From the NCBI GenBank assembly GCA_017961765.1, contig JAGCWQ010000056.1, positions 1 to 58,663 on the forward strand: DNA of 58,663 nucleotides. The letters run 5' to 3'. Both the position numbers and the translations under genes were made by a program. Each line of letters starts with the position of its first letter. The first letter of the stretch is position 1. Shown piece after piece: positions 9,366 through 19,667 of this stretch. The notes below the pieces were generated by a model. It was given only the letters and a program-made list of their open reading frames with translations. It searched no databases and was not told where the DNA came from. This DNA is from Paludibacteraceae bacterium (GTDB lineage Bacteria; Bacteroidota; Bacteroidia; Bacteroidales; Paludibacteraceae).

Positions 9366-11336
9366 TCAATTATTCGACTTAACCGTCTTCAAAACGTCTT
9401 GATTAACCTTGACATTATATTTAGCCCGAAGACGTTCAACCCACTCCTCTTCCAATTTATTCTGATAATCAGCGATGAGTGGACCTTTGACCTCCTTATA
9501 AGAGTTCGGCATGTCCGTAAGCTCTCCAACGCAAACCACAAACGGATAATCAGAGTCGCTATAGGCTCCCTTCTCCCCGAAGATTTCTTGGTCAACCGCC
9601 TTGTTCGCACCCTTTTGATAGAGCCCCGTCTCCACTTTCACCTTCGTAGCTCCATTGACATTCAATTTCTCTGTGATCTTCGTTTCCAATGATTCAGGGT
9701 AAAGAGTCTTGACTAACTTATTGACTTCAGCCTGCGTCTTCTTGTCGGCACAACGTATCACAGTTCCTCTGTAACGAGGAGCGTCGAACTTATATTTCGT
9801 CTTATTTTCCTCAAAGAATTTGGTCAAATTCTCCACATTGGAGTTTGCTCTTGACCAAACGACCTTATTGCTGATGTCGAAAAGAAGAAGACCGTCGCTA
9901 TATTCCTTCAACAAATACTTGAGGTCTGTATTTTCCTTCAACAAAGCCTCCTTATACAATCCCGTCAAGACCTCGTTGATATACTTATCGTAGGCAAGGT
10001 CAACGAACTCACGAGGAGACAATTGATAATACTCTTTATACCTTGCAATGGTCTTATGCGATTCAGTGGTATTCTTCTTGGCCGCATCCTTCACAGAATC
10101 ATAAATATCCTTTTTAGACTTGAAAGAGGAAGCGAAAGAAGATTGTGGATAATACTCTCCAGAGATCGTATATAACGGAGCCTCCAATTGTTGGATGCGG
10201 TTCGTCCACTCATAATAAGGGATTGTCGTATCTTGGGCAATCTCATAGAACGGATCCAAACCGCCCTCTATCTTGGAATAAGCGTATTCCCTCTCCAATT
10301 TCGAACGGCTCTTCTCAACGACCGTTATGGCACGAGAATCCTTCATCAAACGTTTCTTCAACTCAGGGAGCATCTGCTCGTAGCTCTCCATCGGCGTGAG
10401 GTCTTTCAACTTCAAGATATGGTAACCGAACTGAGTCTTCACAACATCGGAGACTTCACCCACTTTAGTCAACTTGCGAGCTGCATCCTCCAACTCCGCA
10501 GGGAAACGGCCTGGCACCAGCCAACCCAAATCTCCGCCACGCATTGCGCCGTCCCTGTCATCCGTCTTGAAGACCATATCCTCGAACTTCGCACCACCAC
10601 GAATAGCTTGGAGAATCGAATCAATGGAAGCCTTGGCCTCCGGCGTATTACGCTTGAATATCTGGGAAAGACGAAGCGAATTTTCCACATTCACCACCGA
10701 ATTCACCAATAGGATATGATAACCGAACTCAGATCTGAACGGACGGCTATAGGAACCTACCGGCGTATTGTAAGCCATGCTCTCGAAAGGATAAACAGTG
10801 GAGAACGGCTTGATATAGTTCAAACGACCACCCTGTGCAGCAGAAGGACATTCAGAATACTTCTTCGCCAACTCTGCGAAATCGCCACCTTTCTTAAGTT
10901 GAGCATAGATGTCGTTGATTTTCTTATATGCAGCCACCGTATCCTGATCCTTTGTCTTGATCAAGATGTGGGAGACATCCACCATGGTCTTCATTCGTTC
11001 ATAGGCCTCACGAGCCAAATTCTCCTCAGATTCCTTATCTACAAGATAAGGCAGAAGCAACTGATCCTTATATGTTTGGTACTCCTTTTGGTAGGTAGGC
11101 ATCTCGTCCAACTGACGCTCCTTTGCCTCCATCACCTTCATCTTGAACTTTACGAAAAGATCAACATATTCGTCCAAACTCTTCTTATCGAGGGAAGATG
11201 AACTATTTTTATTATAGATATATTCAAATTCAGACTTTAGAATAGGCTCACCGCCTATCGTCATAATAACGGGATCTTCTTGAGCGGATACCGCCGAAGC
11301 CATCAACCCCGCAAGTAATGCCAATTTTAATTTCAT
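9366..11336 (-). CDS. double-parvulin peptidylprolyl isomerase
   Basis: A 656-residue exported isomerase/chaperone. The signal peptide is about 1-18 (ending VSAQ). A SurA-like N-terminal helical part (about 20-115) is followed by two rotamase domains, about 118-222 (VSHILIK ... FGYHILLV) and 225-325 (RGGDLGWLVPGRFP ... FGYHILKL). A C-terminal region of about 330 residues has no obvious motif. It is the first gene of the folding-factor operon, with a -7 promoter motif 58 bases upstream of its start codon. The client proteins are presumably outer-membrane proteins, including type IX components, but this is inference. Confidence 0.9.
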   Translation of the reverse strand: MKLKLALLAGLMASAVSAQEDPVIMTIGGEPILKSEFEYIYNKNSSSSLDKKSLDEYVDLFVKFKMKVMEAKERQLDEMPTYQKEYQTYKDQLLLPYLVDKESEENLAREAYERMKTMVDVSHILIKTKDQDTVAAYKKINDIYAQLKKGGDFAELAKKYSECPSAAQGGRLNYIKPFSTVYPFESMAYNTPVGSYSRPFRSEFGYHILLVNSVVNVENSLRLSQIFKRNTPEAKASIDSILQAIRGGAKFEDMVFKTDDRDGAMRGGDLGWLVPGRFPAELEDAARKLTKVGEVSDVVKTQFGYHILKLKDLTPMESYEQMLPELKKRLMKDSRAITVVEKSRSKLEREYAYSKIEGGLDPFYEIAQDTTIPYYEWTNRIQQLEAPLYTISGEYYPQSSFASSFKSKKDIYDSVKDAAKKNTTESHKTIARYKEYYQLSPREFVDLAYDKYINEVLTGLYKEALLKENTDLKYLLKEYSDGLLLFDISNKVVWSRANSNVENLTKFFEENKTKYKFDAPRYRGTVIRCADKKTQAEVNKLVKTLYPESLETKITEKLNVNGATKVKVETGLYQKGANKAVDQEIFGEKGAYSDSDYPFVVCVGELTDMPNSYKEVKGPLIADYQNKLEEEWVERLRAKYNVKVNQDVLKTVKSNN

Positions 11337-11393
11337 ATATGTCTTTTTTTATCCAACGCAACAAAAACATTTATATTGCATTATACGATGTCG

Positions 11394-11401
11394 CAAATAT
11401 A
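11394..11401 (-). promoter_or_regulatory. TAnnTTTG element upstream of PPIase operon
   Basis: On the minus strand the sequence reads TATATTTG, 58 bases before the 656-residue isomerase start. A TTTG lies 16 bases further upstream, a slightly short spacing for a Bacteroidetes promoter. Confidence 0.5.
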
Positions 11402-11425
11402 TAAAAAATATGGCAATCAAAAGAA

Positions 11426-12337
11426 TTAGTTTTTCGTCCTTCCTTCGGAGAGAGGCACCCTTACCAACCGTTCCCTATGATTACGCAACCAACGGAGCAA
11501 CGTCTCGTTGAACAAGGCGGGTTGCTCCATGTTCACCATGTGTCCGCAATCCTCGAAGGTCAGTTGGTCCGCATCCGGCAAATAATCCAACATCCTGCTT
11601 CTGCCGGCACCCTCCTTCTCTCCATAAATAATCAAGGAAGGAACGTTCGGTTTCGTCTCCTTCAACCTAGCCCACGCATCCCGACCGTAATAGACACGGC
11701 AAGTGACATGTTGCGCCTGCCAAGCCCTCCACTCCAAGATCATCACCGTCAATGGCTGACGCATCTCCTCGCCATGAGAGCCTGCACGAGCTACCAATTG
11801 ATTGATTCGGTCAATCTTATAATTGACCAAACCGACTTTCAGCGATTTGGCATTCCACTGTCGCTGACGCTCCCGCTCCTCGCGAGTCTTTGGCATCGTC
11901 GGCCCCGGTCGGTTGCAGATTTCACCCGCCACCATCATACAGGAAAGAAGCCGTTTAGGATACATCGCCAGCAAATCGCCCGCCACATAGCCTCCCATGG
12001 AGAGACCGACAACATGGACTTTCGAAATATTCAAAAAGTCCAGCATCTCAATCAAGTCATCGGCATAAGTGAACTGTACCCCTTCGATAGGATCGGAAGA
12101 GAGTCCGTAGCCACGAAAATCGGGAACTATCACCCGGAAACTGTCCTTTAGCACTTTCACCTGTTCAGCCCACATTCTCCTATCAAGCGTGTGTCCATGC
12201 AGCAAAAGGACAACCTCCCCCTCGCCTTCGTCCTCGAAATAGATACGAGCACCATCATGCAAACTCATCACCTTATCCTCCGCAAAAAGAGGGGTCGAGA
12301 GAAGCATGCTGAACAAGAAAAGCAAAAACTGTTTCAT
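11426..12337 (-). CDS. exported alpha/beta hydrolase
   Basis: A 303-residue protein with a signal peptide (about 1-19, ending FAE) and an alpha/beta hydrolase fold. Visible blocks are LLLHGHTLDRRMW (oxyanion region), the nucleophile elbow GLSMGG, the acid strand LIIYGEKEG and a late histidine in FEDCGHMVNMEQP. This gives a plausible Ser-Asp/Glu-His catalytic set. The substrate is unknown; esterase or lipase activity is the usual expectation. The start overlaps the stop of the upstream lipoprotein gene by four bases (ATGA), so the two are translationally coupled. Confidence 0.85.
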   Translation of the reverse strand: MKQFLLFLFSMLLSTPLFAEDKVMSLHDGARIYFEDEGEGEVVLLLHGHTLDRRMWAEQVKVLKDSFRVIVPDFRGYGLSSDPIEGVQFTYADDLIEMLDFLNISKVHVVGLSMGGYVAGDLLAMYPKRLLSCMMVAGEICNRPGPTMPKTREERERQRQWNAKSLKVGLVNYKIDRINQLVARAGSHGEEMRQPLTVMILEWRAWQAQHVTCRVYYGRDAWARLKETKPNVPSLIIYGEKEGAGRSRMLDYLPDADQLTFEDCGHMVNMEQPALFNETLLRWLRNHRERLVRVPLSEGRTKN

Positions 12338-13581
12338 TGTGCCAAATTCTCCTTATTAGCCTTTTTCCTTGCAATCATCCAGTTTGACGGATTATTATAA
12401 CCTATACGGATAGGAAGTTTCTTGATATCCTTGCTTGTAGCATAGATCTCTTCCAAATCCTTCTGATAAGCCACTGCATTAAAGATGCTGATTGGATGGA
12501 GGTATTTACCATAGAGAGAAACGTCCCATCCATCCTTGAAGAAACGGTATGGAATACCAGAATCATCTTCCAAGACAGCGAAAGAATAATCCAAGACAAT
12601 GTTACGAATCTTAGAGAAGTAGGTCTCGTGCATCAGATAGGATGCCGCCTTTAGATAAGTAACTACTTGATAATTAGGCAACGTTGCTGCCGCATACTCT
12701 TTCAGATTCTTAGGGAAACCGCCGTCATGCATATTGCCCGAGAAATAGTACAATGTCTGCAAATGTTGAGGAGTCTTCTCTTGGAAGAACTTAATCTCCA
12801 CCATACGACGTTTCTTGTCTGCAGCCGCATCCACGATAGCCCCGTTCTCGTCGATATCCACATCACGGATGGAGATCAACTGACAATCCTCCATAGCCAT
12901 CAACATGGAAATGACTGGCGCAATACCATCAATCTCCTCGCTTCGAAAATCGTTCTTCATAGACAATGTGCGGAAGAAACTGCTCCGCATATAAATCTTC
13001 AAAGAAGAGGTATATTTGTTGAAATAGCGGGATTCCGCATTGATTTTGGTATCAATATTACCTGGAGCCTCCAAACCAGCCAAGAAATAGAAGTCCGCAT
13101 TAGGGAACAACGTAATCGGATAGAGGAAATCAGGACCACTAAACGGATAAAAAACGTAGTTGCAACGCTCGCGCACATCGCTCATATCAGCCACCACCAA
13201 AGAGTCTGCCTTTGAGAGCGTAGCAAAACTCTTCTTCTTCAACTGACCAATACTTTGCGAATATTTCGTCCAAGCCTCCTTCTCTTCATCCGTCAACTTG
13301 ATGCCCTCACAACTCAGGCCGGCATAAAACTTCGAAGCACGATTGATTTGACTATCACCGACTAACTTCGGCATCTTCACATGTTCATCCAGTTCGATTC
13401 TTCCAGCCTCCGCAAGCAAATCAGCCCTATCACCGACTAACTTCGACACGGTATCAGCAGACGCAGAGGCTACCGAATCAGCGGCATCCTTGGAGCGCCT
13501 ATCTGGAGCAACATTTGTGCATGAAGCAATAAACAGAGATAGCAGCATGGCACATAGGCCTTTATTCACATCCTTTTTCAT
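12334..13581 (-). CDS. lipoprotein of unknown function
   Basis: A 415-residue predicted lipoprotein with a lipobox ending FIASC at about residue 21. The mature protein has a serine/alanine/aspartate-rich linker (about 25-50) and then a folded region containing YPFSGPDFLYPITLFPNADFY, a motif I have no function for. Codon use and length support a real gene. It overlaps the downstream alpha/beta hydrolase by four bases and lies 45 bases after the permease gene, so the three may be cotranscribed. A partnership with the hydrolase is suggested only by this coupling. Confidence 0.75.
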   Translation of the reverse strand: MKKDVNKGLCAMLLSLFIASCTNVAPDRRSKDAADSVASASADTVSKLVGDRADLLAEAGRIELDEHVKMPKLVGDSQINRASKFYAGLSCEGIKLTDEEKEAWTKYSQSIGQLKKKSFATLSKADSLVVADMSDVRERCNYVFYPFSGPDFLYPITLFPNADFYFLAGLEAPGNIDTKINAESRYFNKYTSSLKIYMRSSFFRTLSMKNDFRSEEIDGIAPVISMLMAMEDCQLISIRDVDIDENGAIVDAAADKKRRMVEIKFFQEKTPQHLQTLYYFSGNMHDGGFPKNLKEYAAATLPNYQVVTYLKAASYLMHETYFSKIRNIVLDYSFAVLEDDSGIPYRFFKDGWDVSLYGKYLHPISIFNAVAYQKDLEEIYATSKDIKKLPIRIGYNNPSNWMIARKKANKENLAQ

Positions 13582-13626
13582 ATCTAAATTATATTATGTG
13601 TGATAACTAAACTAAAATCAAAACTT

Positions 13627-14988
13627 TCAATTTTCAATCGACTGCGCCGAATCCTTCCTCTTCTCCAACAATCCATTAATCCAATAGAAAAAGGCACCAG
13701 TCAATATCGTACCAAGACTTAAGATCATCGTCCACGGAGCATCTTGCCTACCCTCCACAAAAGTCTCCACATAATCGTTATACATCATATAGACAATCGA
13801 CCAAAGGATGATGACACTAAACAATATTGCAGGCAAAGGATAAGCCCACGTCTTATACGGACGATCCGCATTAGGGAAGCGATGCCGATGCACAATCACG
13901 CCTGCCACCGTAAGCAAAGCGCAGAACGAAAGGACGACTCCCGTATATTGGGTTATCAACTTGAACGAACCCGTCAACAACATGACGGAACTTATAATGT
14001 ATTGCGTCCAAATGGCAATTGAAGGACAGCCCTTTTTGTTCTTTTTCGTCAGGAATCGGAACATGCGATGGTCCTCTCCCATCGAAACGACCACACGAGG
14101 ACCGACATAGACCATCGAACTGATGCTGGAAACCAACATTATCGTAATTAGGATACCCATTATCTCACCCCCCTGAATACCGAATATGTGACGCGCACTA
14201 ATCAAACCTATTTCAATCTGGGCGACCATCTCGTCAACCGGCGTAGTACGCATAAAGACCATATTCAAGCATAAGTACAAGACGATGACAAACAACGTAC
14301 TCGACAACAATGCCAACGGCACATTGCGTTGAGGATTCTCAATATCGCCGGAAATATAAGCCGCCGCATTCCACCCCGAATAGGCATAGTAAACCCAAAC
14401 CAATGAGACGGCAAAAGCAGGAGAAAAGACATCCCCCAACTTGAAATCACCCACCGAATCAAAATTGGCTGCGCCTTCAGGAGCAACAATAAGTCCCGCC
14501 ACGATAAAGACAACGATGATGGCAATCTTCACCGTCGTCAGCACATTTTGCATCTTCGTGCCGACATGTGCGTCGATAGCATGGAACAACGTTATCACCG
14601 TCAAGACCGCCATCGCAAGAACCTTCTGATCCAAAGCAGGATATATATTGCACAAATACGAACTCATCGCCATACTCGACAAGGCAACCGGAGCCGCAAA
14701 TCCCACCAACAAAGAGGTCCATCCAGACATAAAACCTACCATAGGATGATAGATGACGGAAAGATAATGATACTCACCACCAGAACGAGGCATAGCCGCA
14801 CCCAATTCACTATAGACGATAGCACCGCACAAAGCCACCAAGCCACCCATCAACCATATTAACGCTATTGCAATCGGATTAGTCAAGGATACCAACTGGA
14901 AGCCTAACGAAGTAAAAACTCCCGTCCCTATCATATTTGCGATGACAAACGTAGAAGCAGTTTTAGTTCCTATCTTTTTAGAAGACAT
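13627..14988 (-). CDS. APC-family amino-acid permease
   Basis: A 453-residue integral membrane transporter with about 12 hydrophobic helices. The N-terminal helix 1 motif IANMIGTGVFTSLGFQL, with GxG in the unwound segment, is characteristic of the amino acid-polyamine-organocation superfamily. The substrate could be an amino acid and cannot be narrowed from the sequence. I chose the ATG at 14988 (MSSKKIGTKT) rather than an upstream in-frame start because a purine-rich AAAGAAAGT lies directly before it and the extra 15 residues look like leader. The gene ends 45 bases before the unknown lipoprotein. Confidence 0.9.
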   Translation of the reverse strand: MSSKKIGTKTASTFVIANMIGTGVFTSLGFQLVSLTNPIAIALIWLMGGLVALCGAIVYSELGAAMPRSGGEYHYLSVIYHPMVGFMSGWTSLLVGFAAPVALSSMAMSSYLCNIYPALDQKVLAMAVLTVITLFHAIDAHVGTKMQNVLTTVKIAIIVVFIVAGLIVAPEGAANFDSVGDFKLGDVFSPAFAVSLVWVYYAYSGWNAAAYISGDIENPQRNVPLALLSSTLFVIVLYLCLNMVFMRTTPVDEMVAQIEIGLISARHIFGIQGGEIMGILITIMLVSSISSMVYVGPRVVVSMGEDHRMFRFLTKKNKKGCPSIAIWTQYIISSVMLLTGSFKLITQYTGVVLSFCALLTVAGVIVHRHRFPNADRPYKTWAYPLPAILFSVIILWSIVYMMYNDYVETFVEGRQDAPWTMILSLGTILTGAFFYWINGLLEKRKDSAQSIEN

Positions 14989-15147
14989 ACTTTCTTTTTT
15001 TATTTTCAACACCAACGGATGCCAATAGACCATTTTTTCATCCTACTCTCACTCCATCAGATGTACCTATAACAACAAAATATTTGCGTTCAAAAGCATT
15101 TCTGCCCAACATCCGAGTTTAAGCAAATACCAAGTACGGACTCAACA

Positions 15148-15155
15148 CAAAGGTA
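15148..15155 (-). promoter_or_regulatory. TAnnTTTG element upstream of permease
   Basis: The minus strand reads TACCTTTG about 160 bases before the permease start. The spacing implies a long leader. No recognised riboswitch was seen in it. Confidence 0.4.
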
Positions 15156-15230
15156 TATATATTTTTGAGAAAAAAAAATATTGGTTTCTCCAACTCGCGA
15201 CGTTCCCCCGAAACGAAATTCGGAATAAAA

Positions 15231-15266
15231 CAAAAAGGGTGCATCATAGTTGACACACCCCCCTTT
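15231..15266 (-). terminator. rho-independent terminator after rplS
   Basis: On the minus strand GGGTG pairs with CACCC around a 14-base loop, followed by TTTTTGTTTTATT. It lies just after the rplS stop codon. Confidence 0.7.
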
Positions 15267-15281
15267 ATCTCAAGAAAGAGA

Positions 15282-15629
15282 TTAACGTCTCTTCTCCTTA
15301 ATCTTAGCTTTCTTACCAGTAAGGCCACGCAAGTAGTAAAGTTTTGCTCTACGAACCTTACCAATCTTGTTAACTGTGATGCTGTCGATGAAAGGAGACT
15401 CCATAGGGAATATTCTTTCTACACCTACACCACTCGTAATCTTACGGACAGTGAAACGCTTCTTTTCACCTTGACCACTGATACGGATAACATCACCCTT
15501 AAACAACTGGATACGCTCCTTGTTACCCTCAACGATCTTGTAAGCAACGGTAACCGAATCACCACTCTTGAAGCTTGGGTGCTTCTTCTCTGTAGCGAAC
15601 GCTTGCTCTGCAACTTTAATCAAGTCCAT
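15282..15629 (-). CDS. rplS: 50S ribosomal protein L19
   Basis: A 115-residue ribosomal protein of normal length. Family blocks are clear: [38 protein letters not shown], and the C-terminal [24 protein letters not shown]19 sits at the interface of the two ribosomal subunits. I chose the ATG at 15629 ([10 protein letters not shown]), which matches the usual L19 start; an in-frame ATG at 15656 would add nine non-conserved residues. It has its own promoter-like motif and terminator, so it is probably monocistronic. Confidence 0.97.
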   Translation of the reverse strand: MDLIKVAEQAFATEKKHPSFKSGDSVTVAYKIVEGNKERIQLFKGDVIRISGQGEKKRFTVRKITSGVGVERIFPMESPFIDSITVNKIGKVRRAKLYYLRGLTGKKAKIKEKRR

Positions 15630-15712
15630 TTTTAAATCTATATTTTCATTAAACAATCACGCAATATTATGAACTCCACTATGTTTCATAAGAGATTACG
15701 CAAAATCGACCG

Positions 15713-15720
15713 CAAAAATA
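15713..15720 (-). promoter_or_regulatory. TAnnTTTG element upstream of rplS
   Basis: The minus strand reads TATTTTTG, 84 bases upstream of the chosen rplS start. Confidence 0.45.
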
Positions 15721-15760
15721 ATACATTCCTTGGATTTCTCCAAACGAAATGCCCTTTTTA

Positions 15761-18517
15761 TCAAAGCACGATGTTGACAATCTTGTTAGGAACAACGATG
15801 ACCTTCTTGAATGGTTTTCCGTCCATAAACTTCATCGTCTGCTCATTAGCAAGAACCGTCTTCTCGACCTCCTCCTTGGACATGGAGATTGGCAACTCCA
15901 TGGAGAAACGAACCTTTCCATTGAATGAAACAGCATACTTCGCTGCGCTCTCCTGCAAATAAGACTCGTTGCATACTGGCCACTTCGCATCACAAACGGA
16001 TGTCGTGTTTCCAAGAATATGGTACAACTCCTCTGCCAAATGCGGAGCGAACGGTGCCAAAAGAATTGTCAAAGGCTCCAAAATCGCCTTCTTGCTACAC
16101 TTCTGAGAAGAGAGCTCGTTCACACAAATCATGAAGGCTGCCACGGAAGTATTGAAAGAGAAATTATCAATATCGTAAGTCACCTTCTTTATCAACTTAT
16201 GCAAAGACTTCAGCTCCTCATTCGTAGGTTCGGCATCCGTCAAAACCAACTCCTCACGAGAATAGAACAAGCCCCACAACTTCTTCAAAAAGCGGTGTAC
16301 ACCATCGATTCCGTTCGTATCCCAAGGCTTGGATTGCTCCAAAGGACCGAGGAACATCTCATAGAATCTCAATGTATCCGCACCGTACTTATCCACGATG
16401 TCGTCCGGATTCACCACATTAAACATGGACTTGGACATCTTCTCGACAGCCCAGCCACAAATATACTTGCCATCTTCCAAGATGAATTCCGCCGTCTTGT
16501 AGTCTGGCATCCAATTCTTGAAACGCTCAATATCCAAAACATCGTTACTTACTATATTCACATCCACGTGGATAGGGGTAACGTCGTACTGATCCTTCAA
16601 GTTATAAGAAACAAAGGTATTCGTATCCTTGATCCTGTAAACGAAGTTGGAACGTCCCTGAATCATACCTTGGTTGATCAACTTCTGGAATGGCTCATCC
16701 TTGCAGACAACGCCGAGGTCGAACAAGAACTTATTCCAGAAACGGCTGTAGATCAAGTGACCCGTAGCGTGCTCCGTACCTCCCAAATACAGATCGACAT
16801 TCTGCCAATACTCATCAGCCTCTTTCCCGACAAGAGCCTTGTCGTTATGAGGATCCATATATCTCAAGTAGTATGCGGAAGAACCAGCGAAACCTGGCAT
16901 CGTATTCAATTCGTATGGATAACCCTCTTCCGTATTCCAATTCTTCGCATGACCCAATGGAGGTTCACCCGATGCCGTCGGCAAGAAGTTCTCGATATCA
17001 GGCAACATCAACGGAAGCTTGCTCTCGTCCAAAACGTATGGTAGTCCATCCTTATAATAAACAGGGAACGGCTCACCCCAATAACGCTGGCGGCTGAAAA
17101 TAGCATCCCTCAAACGGTAATTAACCTTAACTTTTCCGATGCCATGTTCCTTGACATACTTCTTAGTGGCAGCAATTGCCTCCTTCACAGTCAAGCCATC
17201 CAAGAATCCAGAATTCGTCATGATACCATCCTTTGCATCGAAACTCTCCTCACTAACATCACAGCCTGCGATGACAGGGACGATTGGAAGATTGAAATGC
17301 TTAGCAAAAGCATAGTCACGAGAGTCGTGAGCCGGAACAGCCATGATGGCACCCGTACCGTAACCAGCCAAAACATAATCACTAATCCAAATAGGAATTT
17401 CCTTATTAGTGACTGGATTTATCGCATAAGCACCCGAAAAGACACCTGTAACACGTCTATCGGAAATACGCTCGCGCTCCGTACGACGCTTAACTTGATC
17501 CAAGTAGGCGTCCACTTCAGCCTTCTGAGCATCCGTCGTAACCATCTTCACATAGTCAGACTCAGGAGCCAAAACCATGAAAGTCACACCATGGATTGTA
17601 TCTGCTCTCGTCGTAAATATCTCAAAATCAAAAGGCTTATCCTTGATCTTAAATTTCATTTCCGTACCTTCGCTTCGGCCAATCCAGTTTTTCTGGGTCT
17701 CCTTCAACGATTCGGTCCAATCGATTCTCTCCAAACCATCAAGAAGGCGTTGCGCATAAGCGGAGACACGCAAACTCCATTGACGCATGACACGCTGCTC
17801 TACAGGATAACCACCACGGATAGAGAGTCCCTCGCTAATCTCATCATTAGCCAAGACACAACCCAACGCCGGGCAGAAATTCACTTTCGTATCAGCCAAA
17901 TAAGCAATTCGGTAATTCATCAAAACCTCTTGACGTTTCTTCTCCGAATAGGAGTTCCACTCCTGCGCAGAGAAAGAGAGGTCTTCAGACGAAGCCGCAT
18001 TCAAAGAGGAGGTACCTTCCTTCTCAAACTTAGCGATTAAACCATCAATCGGCATCGCCTTGTCCAAGTCATTATCGTAGTAGGAATTGAACATTTGGAT
18101 AAATGCCCACTGCGTCCACTTGTAGTAATCAGGTTCACAAGTCCTCACCTCACGCGACCAATCATAACAAAAGCCGATCTTATCCAACTGTTCACGATAA
18201 CGAGCGATGTTCTTCGCCGTAGTCACAGCAGGATGCTGTCCCGTTTGAATAGCATATTGTTCTGCAGGCAATCCGTAGGAATCATACCCCATCGGATGAA
18301 GAACATTGAATCCCTGCAAACGCTTATAGCGACTAAATATATCAGAAGCGATGTAACCAAGAGGATGACCGACATGCAAACCTGCGCCTGATGGATAAGG
18401 GAACATATCCAAGACATAATATTTAGGTCTGCTTTTATCAATCTCGACTTTGTAGGTAGAGTTCTCTTTCCAATAACTCTGCCATTTCCGCTCAATTTCC
18501 TTAAAATTATATTCCAT
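15761..18517 (-). CDS. leuS: leucyl-tRNA synthetase
   Basis: A 918-residue class I aminoacyl-tRNA synthetase that charges tRNA-Leu. The HIGH motif appears as HVGH at 48-51 within [15 protein letters not shown], and the KMSKS loop appears as KMSKSMFN in the C-terminal half. The CP1 editing domain (about 230-420) includes the threonine-rich [10 protein letters not shown] block and [16 protein letters not shown], which are characteristic of LeuRS proofreading. Length and order are normal. The gene stands alone with a strong promoter match upstream. About 130 bases separate its stop from rplS and no clear terminator is visible there. Confidence 0.98.
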   Translation of the reverse strand: MEYNFKEIERKWQSYWKENSTYKVEIDKSRPKYYVLDMFPYPSGAGLHVGHPLGYIASDIFSRYKRLQGFNVLHPMGYDSYGLPAEQYAIQTGQHPAVTTAKNIARYREQLDKIGFCYDWSREVRTCEPDYYKWTQWAFIQMFNSYYDNDLDKAMPIDGLIAKFEKEGTSSLNAASSEDLSFSAQEWNSYSEKKRQEVLMNYRIAYLADTKVNFCPALGCVLANDEISEGLSIRGGYPVEQRVMRQWSLRVSAYAQRLLDGLERIDWTESLKETQKNWIGRSEGTEMKFKIKDKPFDFEIFTTRADTIHGVTFMVLAPESDYVKMVTTDAQKAEVDAYLDQVKRRTERERISDRRVTGVFSGAYAINPVTNKEIPIWISDYVLAGYGTGAIMAVPAHDSRDYAFAKHFNLPIVPVIAGCDVSEESFDAKDGIMTNSGFLDGLTVKEAIAATKKYVKEHGIGKVKVNYRLRDAIFSRQRYWGEPFPVYYKDGLPYVLDESKLPLMLPDIENFLPTASGEPPLGHAKNWNTEEGYPYELNTMPGFAGSSAYYLRYMDPHNDKALVGKEADEYWQNVDLYLGGTEHATGHLIYSRFWNKFLFDLGVVCKDEPFQKLINQGMIQGRSNFVYRIKDTNTFVSYNLKDQYDVTPIHVDVNIVSNDVLDIERFKNWMPDYKTAEFILEDGKYICGWAVEKMSKSMFNVVNPDDIVDKYGADTLRFYEMFLGPLEQSKPWDTNGIDGVHRFLKKLWGLFYSREELVLTDAEPTNEELKSLHKLIKKVTYDIDNFSFNTSVAAFMICVNELSSQKCSKKAILEPLTILLAPFAPHLAEELYHILGNTTSVCDAKWPVCNESYLQESAAKYAVSFNGKVRFSMELPISMSKEEVEKTVLANEQTMKFMDGKPFKKVIVVPNKIVNIVL

Positions 18518-18537
18518 AAGAATCCGAATTAATGCGA

Positions 18538-18568
18538 CAAAGTTAGGAAATAATAAGGAAGCGACAAA
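18538..18568 (-). promoter_or_regulatory. complete Bacteroidetes promoter for leuS
   Basis: On the minus strand TTTG (18568-18565), a 19-base spacer and TAACTTTG (18545-18538) form a full -33/-7 match, 20 bases before the leuS start codon. Confidence 0.7.
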
Positions 18569-18683
18569 ACAGAATAAAAAAGGGTTCTAAAAAATCAACA
18601 TTTTAGAAGAGGAAGAAGCAAAAACGAAAAGGGAAAGAGAACAGAGGAAGAAAATCATCAGAGATTACATTGGGGGATAGGCA

Positions 18684-18717
18684 TAAAAAAGGGTGTGCCG
18701 AAACCGACACACCCTTG
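18684..18717 (-). terminator. rho-independent terminator after gldN
   Basis: On the minus strand AAGGGTGTG pairs with CACACCCTT (inner mismatch, small loop) and is followed by TTTTTTATG. It closes the porP-gldKLMN unit. Confidence 0.85.
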
Positions 18718-18736
18718 TATTCATACGAGCATAGGA

Positions 18737-19624
18737 TTAATACTCCCACAAATCGTTTTCGTAGTTGATCAACAACGTCTTAACACGAGCTTGCTCTCTT
18801 CTCACGTCCTCAGCGGTCGTGTTGTACTCAAGCAAGTTACGGTTTTGAACGTTAGACTCCCTATAGATATAGCTTGAGAAACGTCTCTTGATAAACAAGT
18901 CATCAAAAGAAGGTCTAGCACCGTTGTTCTTATCGGTAATCAAGACTTCTGTTTGAGACAAGAACGGTCTCAACTTTTCAAAAGGAATCCAGAACATTGG
19001 ATACTTCTGAATACCAAGGTCAGTTTCCCTAACCATGATAGGACAGAAACCAATAATTCTTACGTTGAACGTAGAAGTGATCTTGTCGAAATACCATACT
19101 TCCTTCACGTAATACTTGATTACGTCACGGTTAGGTATATCACTCTCATCAACCACGTAAACAGAATCATTTGTGATAGAATCAGCTTGAACCTTAAAAA
19201 TCAACTCATACTTTTCAAGGAGATCCTTAAACTCAACCAAATGTTCGTCGTTAAAGATTTCACGAGAATCAAGATACTCGTAAACCTTGATTTTACCATC
19301 CTGAATAAGTCTGAACATCAAAGAAAACAAACTTTGTCTGTTGTCAGATGATTCTTCAGGATAATAGAACGGATAATTCATCTTTTCACGCAAATCGACA
19401 GTTCTATAAACCACCTTTTGCCAATAGATATCATCCGCACGTGGATTTAACAACTCAATTGGCTCCAAACCTTCCTTCGGACCACTAGTTGGCAAGTTTG
19501 TTGCGACCTCTTCAGCGATGTCTCCTGTCTCGTCAAAGAAGGAGTTATCCCCGTCTTGGGCAAACGCAGAGGTCATACAAGACAATACGCCACCAACAAA
19601 CAACAATTTAAAAAACTTACTCAT
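18737..19624 (-). CDS. gldN: type IX secretion system protein GldN/PorN
   Basis: A 295-residue exported protein with a signal peptide (about 1-22, ending AFAQ). The region with DDIYWQKVVYRTVDLREKMNYPFYYP is the family hallmark. It includes FRLIQDGKIKVYEYLD and a C-terminal DVRREQARVKTLLINYENDLWEY. GldN/PorN forms a periplasmic ring with GldK/PorK under the outer membrane as part of the type IX secretion apparatus. I chose the ATG at 19624; the further upstream in-frame start adds an unconvincing leader. It is the last gene of the porP-gldK-L-M-N order seen across the phylum and is followed by a terminator. Confidence 0.93.
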   Translation of the reverse strand: MSKFFKLLFVGGVLSCMTSAFAQDGDNSFFDETGDIAEEVATNLPTSGPKEGLEPIELLNPRADDIYWQKVVYRTVDLREKMNYPFYYPEESSDNRQSLFSLMFRLIQDGKIKVYEYLDSREIFNDEHLVEFKDLLEKYELIFKVQADSITNDSVYVVDESDIPNRDVIKYYVKEVWYFDKITSTFNVRIIGFCPIMVRETDLGIQKYPMFWIPFEKLRPFLSQTEVLITDKNNGARPSFDDLFIKRRFSSYIYRESNVQNRNLLEYNTTAEDVRREQARVKTLLINYENDLWEY

Positions 19625-19667
19625 AATTCTAAACTTTAAAATCAGAATAGTGACCAATTACTTCAAA

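Noticed and set aside
16019-17044. 341-residue open frame antisense to leuS
   Set aside because: LeuS is unmistakable on the minus strand, and this frame has no start signal or motif of its own.
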